Source: Mesorhizobium qingshengii
Lineage (GTDB): Bacteria; Pseudomonadota; Alphaproteobacteria; Rhizobiales; Rhizobiaceae
Direction of reading: 5' to 3'
NCBI RefSeq assembly: GCF_027563465.1
Contig: NZ_JAPFQA010000003.1
Coordinates: 372,001-436,000 of the forward strand
Length of the DNA: 64,000 nucleotides
Under the pieces are notes generated by a model. It worked only from the letters and a program-made list of their open reading frames with translations, did not search any database and was not told the origin of the DNA. Shown one piece after another: positions 61,793 to 64,000 of this stretch. The position numbers and the translations under genes were made by a program. Numbering within the stretch: the stretch's first letter is position 1; each line of letters opens with the position of its first letter.

Positions 61793-62941
61793 TCATTGGC
61801 AGAACGTGCCGCCATGCCGGCGCGGCTCGAGATCGAGATGGAAATGCAGGGAATGATCGGCGTCGGCGCCCGGACCCAGCACGGTCTTGAAGGGACCGCA
61901 GGCGGCCTTGCGCACGGCGTCGAGGAATTTGCCTTCCTTCTCGGGCGGCGCCGGACCGACTTCGATGTTCTTGCCATCCGACAGCGTGAAGCTGGCGATG
62001 TCGAGCGCGTTGCCAAAGGCGTGCTCCGACAGTTTTCCGGTGCCATGGCGCGGCCGGCAGACAAAGGCCGATGCCTGGCCGATCGATTTCAGATCGGCGC
62101 CGAATTCGGCCTTCGCCGCCGGCTGGATGACATCAGCGGCAAAGCGTGCCGCCGCCTCGGCCATCGGGCAATTGAGCTCGGTGCCAGGCGCGATGGCAAC
62201 CGACCTGCCGAGTGTCTTCAGCACCAGGGGATAGGGGATCGAGCAGCCGATTTCGGGGTTGCTTTCAGCCTTGTGCTCCTCGAACTCGACGCCGAGCGTC
62301 TTCAGCCGCTCCCGGCAGGCGATTTCCTCCTGCGGCATCTTCTCGCCGGGCAGATCGGCCGAGCGCGGGTCGGGGAGGATTTTCTTGTCGCCCGCATCCG
62401 CTGGCTTTTGCTGCGGCTGCGGGGCGACGGCCGGCGGCCCAACGTCAGGCCCGGCATTGGCCGGCTTCGGCGTGGGCGTCGGCGCGATGGCTGGCGGCTC
62501 TGGCTCACCTTCGCTATCGGCCGTCGGTTCGGGAAGCGCCTGCTTTTTCTGACGGGATTTTTCTTCATTGAACCGATCGGACGCGCCGGCGGTCTTGGGA
62601 ACGTCCGTCTTTTGCTCATCCTGCGTCGATGAATCAGCCTTTGCCGCATCCGCCGGGCGCGGTTCGGGCACGGGAATAGCGGCGGGCGATACCACCGGTT
62701 CCTGTGTTTTCTGCGGTATCCGGTTCGGCGTGACCTGCTGGTTGCGTCGCGGTTTCAGCGGCTGCCGGCCCCGCGGGTTCAACGGCTGGTCGACCCGCGG
62801 TGTCAGCGGCTGCTCCACCCGCGGTGTCGGCGGCTTGTGATGCCTGTGACGATGTCTGGCGTCGGCCGGCACAACCAGCAGAGCCGTGACGGCCATGACC
62901 AGTGCAATCCTGCATGTTCGGGAAAAGACAAGCGACGCCAT
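61793..62941 (-). CDS. Extensin-like LAS-type peptidase (second copy) with tandem-repeat linker
   Basis: This 382-residue exported protein starts at ATG 62941 (MASLVFSRTCRIALVMAVTA), signal ending near ADA. A linker with an 8-residue tandem repeat follows: the units TPRVEQPL, TPRVDQPL, NPRGRQPL and KPRRNQQV. Then comes a Pro/Ala-rich region and a C-terminal extensin-like domain with EHAFGNALDIASFTL (His-x6-Asp) and HSLHFHLDLEP (His-x-His), the LAS zinc pattern. The Pro-rich stretch may span the periplasm to reach peptidoglycan. It is related to the gene at 60787. Confidence 0.87.
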   Translation of the reverse strand: MASLVFSRTCRIALVMAVTALLVVPADARHRHRHHKPPTPRVEQPLTPRVDQPLNPRGRQPLKPRRNQQVTPNRIPQKTQEPVVSPAAIPVPEPRPADAAKADSSTQDEQKTDVPKTAGASDRFNEEKSRQKKQALPEPTADSEGEPEPPAIAPTPTPKPANAGPDVGPPAVAPQPQQKPADAGDKKILPDPRSADLPGEKMPQEEIACRERLKTLGVEFEEHKAESNPEIGCSIPYPLVLKTLGRSVAIAPGTELNCPMAEAAARFAADVIQPAAKAEFGADLKSIGQASAFVCRPRHGTGKLSEHAFGNALDIASFTLSDGKNIEVGPAPPEKEGKFLDAVRKAACGPFKTVLGPGADADHSLHFHLDLEPRRHGGTFCQ

Positions 62942-63004
62942 CGCCGTCAACGGCGCCAACGCTCGGAGGTTGCCTGCACGCCATCACGAACGGTAACCGC
63001 GCCG

Positions 63005-63430
63005 TTACGCGCCGATTGCTTCCAGCCCTTCCTCCAGCCAGTCGGCAAGCAGCGGCATGCCAAGCAGGTATTTCGCCGTGCGCCTGTTGGCGCGCTCGCG
63101 CGCCGCTGCCAGGGCGTCGGTCCATTCGGAGGCGTCATAGTCGCCGCGACCGACCCAGGCGAGCGCGACGAGTTCGGCTGCTTCATCGACATTGAGGTCG
63201 TTGATCAGCTCGCGCAACTCTTCCTCGGTGAGGTTTTCCGAACTTTCCTCGGCAAGGCCGTCATGGTGATGGTTGGCATGCGCCTCGCCATCGAGTTCGA
63301 TCTCGTGTTCGGCACCATCGGCATAGTCTTCGTTGACGCCGGCGCTGAGCGCCTTGGCCTTGAGGATGAACAGGCGCACGGTGTCAGGGCCGATCGAAAG
63401 CTCCCAGTCCTTTTCAAGCCGCTGCTGCAC
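63005..63430 (-). CDS. DUF3775 protein
   Basis: This 141-residue acidic protein starts at GTG 63430 (MQQRLEKDWELSIGPDTVRL); GGAGAAAACCC precedes it. The DUF3775 pattern is seen in TVRLFILKAKALSAGVNEDY, and in ELRELINDLNVDEAAELVAL with AWVGRGDYDASEWTDALAAA. No transmembrane helices or signal. The role is unknown. It is the only gene between the extensin-like pair and the TPR protein. Confidence 0.85.
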   Translation of the reverse strand: MQQRLEKDWELSIGPDTVRLFILKAKALSAGVNEDYADGAEHEIELDGEAHANHHHDGLAEESSENLTEEELRELINDLNVDEAAELVALAWVGRGDYDASEWTDALAAARERANRRTAKYLLGMPLLADWLEEGLEAIGA

Positions 63431-63576
63431 GGGTTTTCTCCGTCGGGTCGTTTGCTGGATGATAGCGGATTTGCGGCATCCGTCACCTCGTGTTCTCCCG
63501 GACGAATTTTTTTTCGGGATGAAACGCAAGCCACCCCGCGTTAGTGTTGCATTGTCACACCTTCCAGGAGGCTTCG

Positions 63577-64000
63577 ATGCATAAAAGAATGCTCATCCAG
63601 GCGGCGAGCGCGCTCGTCGCCCTACAGTTTCTTGCTGTTCCCGTATTCGCCGCTGGCAGTAGCAGCGGTGGCAGCGACCAGACCACCACCCAGTGCAAAA
63701 AGGGGGAAGTCTGGGACAAGAAGAAGCAGAAATGCGTGCCGCCCAAGGAAGGCATGCTGGACGACGACAGCATCTATGATGCCGGACATGCGCTGGCGAT
63801 GGCCGGCCGCTATGACGAGGCGATCGCCGTGCTCAGCCTCGCCGCCAACAAGCAGGATCCGCGCATCCTGAACTATCTCGGCTATTCGCACCGCCATTCC
63901 GGCCGCGTTGCCGTCGGCCTCGGCTACTACGAGGAAGCGCTGCGCATCGATCCCAACTACACGCTGGTGCGCGAGTATCTCGGTGAAGCGCATCTGCAGA
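63577..64000 (+). CDS. Exported TPR protein (3' end outside window)
   Basis: The first 141 residues of an exported protein are present. The signal is MHKRMLIQAASALVALQFLA (cleavage near FAA), followed by a Cys pair segment QCKKGEVWDKKKQKCVPPKE and TPR units (IYDAGHALAMAGRYDEAIAV; ILNYLGYSHRHSGRVAVGLG). AGGAGG precedes the ATG. The protein runs off the right edge. It resembles rhizobial periplasmic TPR proteins of unknown role. Confidence 0.88.
   Translation, partial: MHKRMLIQAASALVALQFLAVPVFAAGSSSGGSDQTTTQCKKGEVWDKKKQKCVPPKEGMLDDDSIYDAGHALAMAGRYDEAIAVLSLAANKQDPRILNYLGYSHRHSGRVAVGLGYYEEALRIDPNYTLVREYLGEAHLQ

Overview
The window looks like a GC-rich chromosomal segment of a Mesorhizobium-type alphaproteobacterium (Hyphomicrobiales, Phyllobacteriaceae). 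The reasons are the housekeeping set (prs, lgt, MidA, an EnvZ/OmpR-type pair beside ilvE, an N-terminally extended uvrB), rhizobial small families (BA14K, DUF1127, DUF1344, DUF2778, YbjN), several cold-shock genes, and dispersed palindromic intergenic repeats of the rhizobial RIME type. I see no rRNA, tRNA, CRISPR array, prophage or complete insertion sequence.

Layout. 0-6 kb (minus strand): prs (runs off the left edge), a lipoprotein, an M24-fold hydrolase, pgeF, a MidA-type methyltransferase and lgt, the last four tightly packed. 6-9 kb: an orphan BrnA-like antitoxin, UbiK-like, YbjN and CsaA-like genes, and a GT4 glycosyltransferase. 9-13 kb: histidine kinase, response regulator and MarR regulator in one minus-strand run, then ilvE. 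13-19 kb: small genes separated by clear hairpin terminators, including three cold-shock genes, a BA14K protein, a two-domain Kazal-type lipoprotein and short hypotheticals. 19-26 kb: a TPR-sulfotransferase, small soluble enzymes, an ABC-F ATPase preceded by a strongly Shine-Dalgarno-driven leader peptide, and a DMT exporter. 26-31 kb: uvrB and a Tlde1/DUF2778 protein. 31.6-36.2 kb (plus): a three-gene operon of an exported isoaspartyl methyltransferase, a roughly 14-TM protein with a spermidine-synthase-like domain, and an exported hydrolase-like protein. 36-43 kb: a frameshifted EF-hand protein, a periplasmic caspase-like TPR protein, CapA-like and DUF3137 proteins, and a frameshifted DUF2314 protein. 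43-50 kb: DUF1344, an FAD oxidase, exported hypotheticals and a three-gene membrane/hydrolase run. 50-64 kb: a lipid kinase, a catabolic-looking operon (beta-hydroxyacid dehydrogenase, enolase-superfamily enzyme, GMC oxidoreductase), an esterase, a thioesterase, an HxlR regulator divergent from an FMN reductase with a palindromic operator, a CNNM/CorC protein, an LssY-C protein, two extensin-like LAS-type peptidases, DUF3775, and a TPR protein cut by the right edge.

The main themes are envelope maintenance (Lgt, two LAS peptidases, Tlde1 protein, caspase-like protein, GT4, lipid kinase) and exported small proteins. Three genes (ABC-F, EF-hand protein, DUF2314 protein) each need one missing base in a GC-rich tract to be restored. 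That pattern points to sequencing or assembly indels at least as much as to biological decay, and it should be settled before any of them is called a pseudogene.

The most system-like candidate for new biology is the 31.6-36.2 kb operon, which appears to place SAM-dependent methyltransferase folds in or across the cytoplasmic membrane. The second is the ABC-F leader peptide, a plausible ribosome-stalling attenuator.
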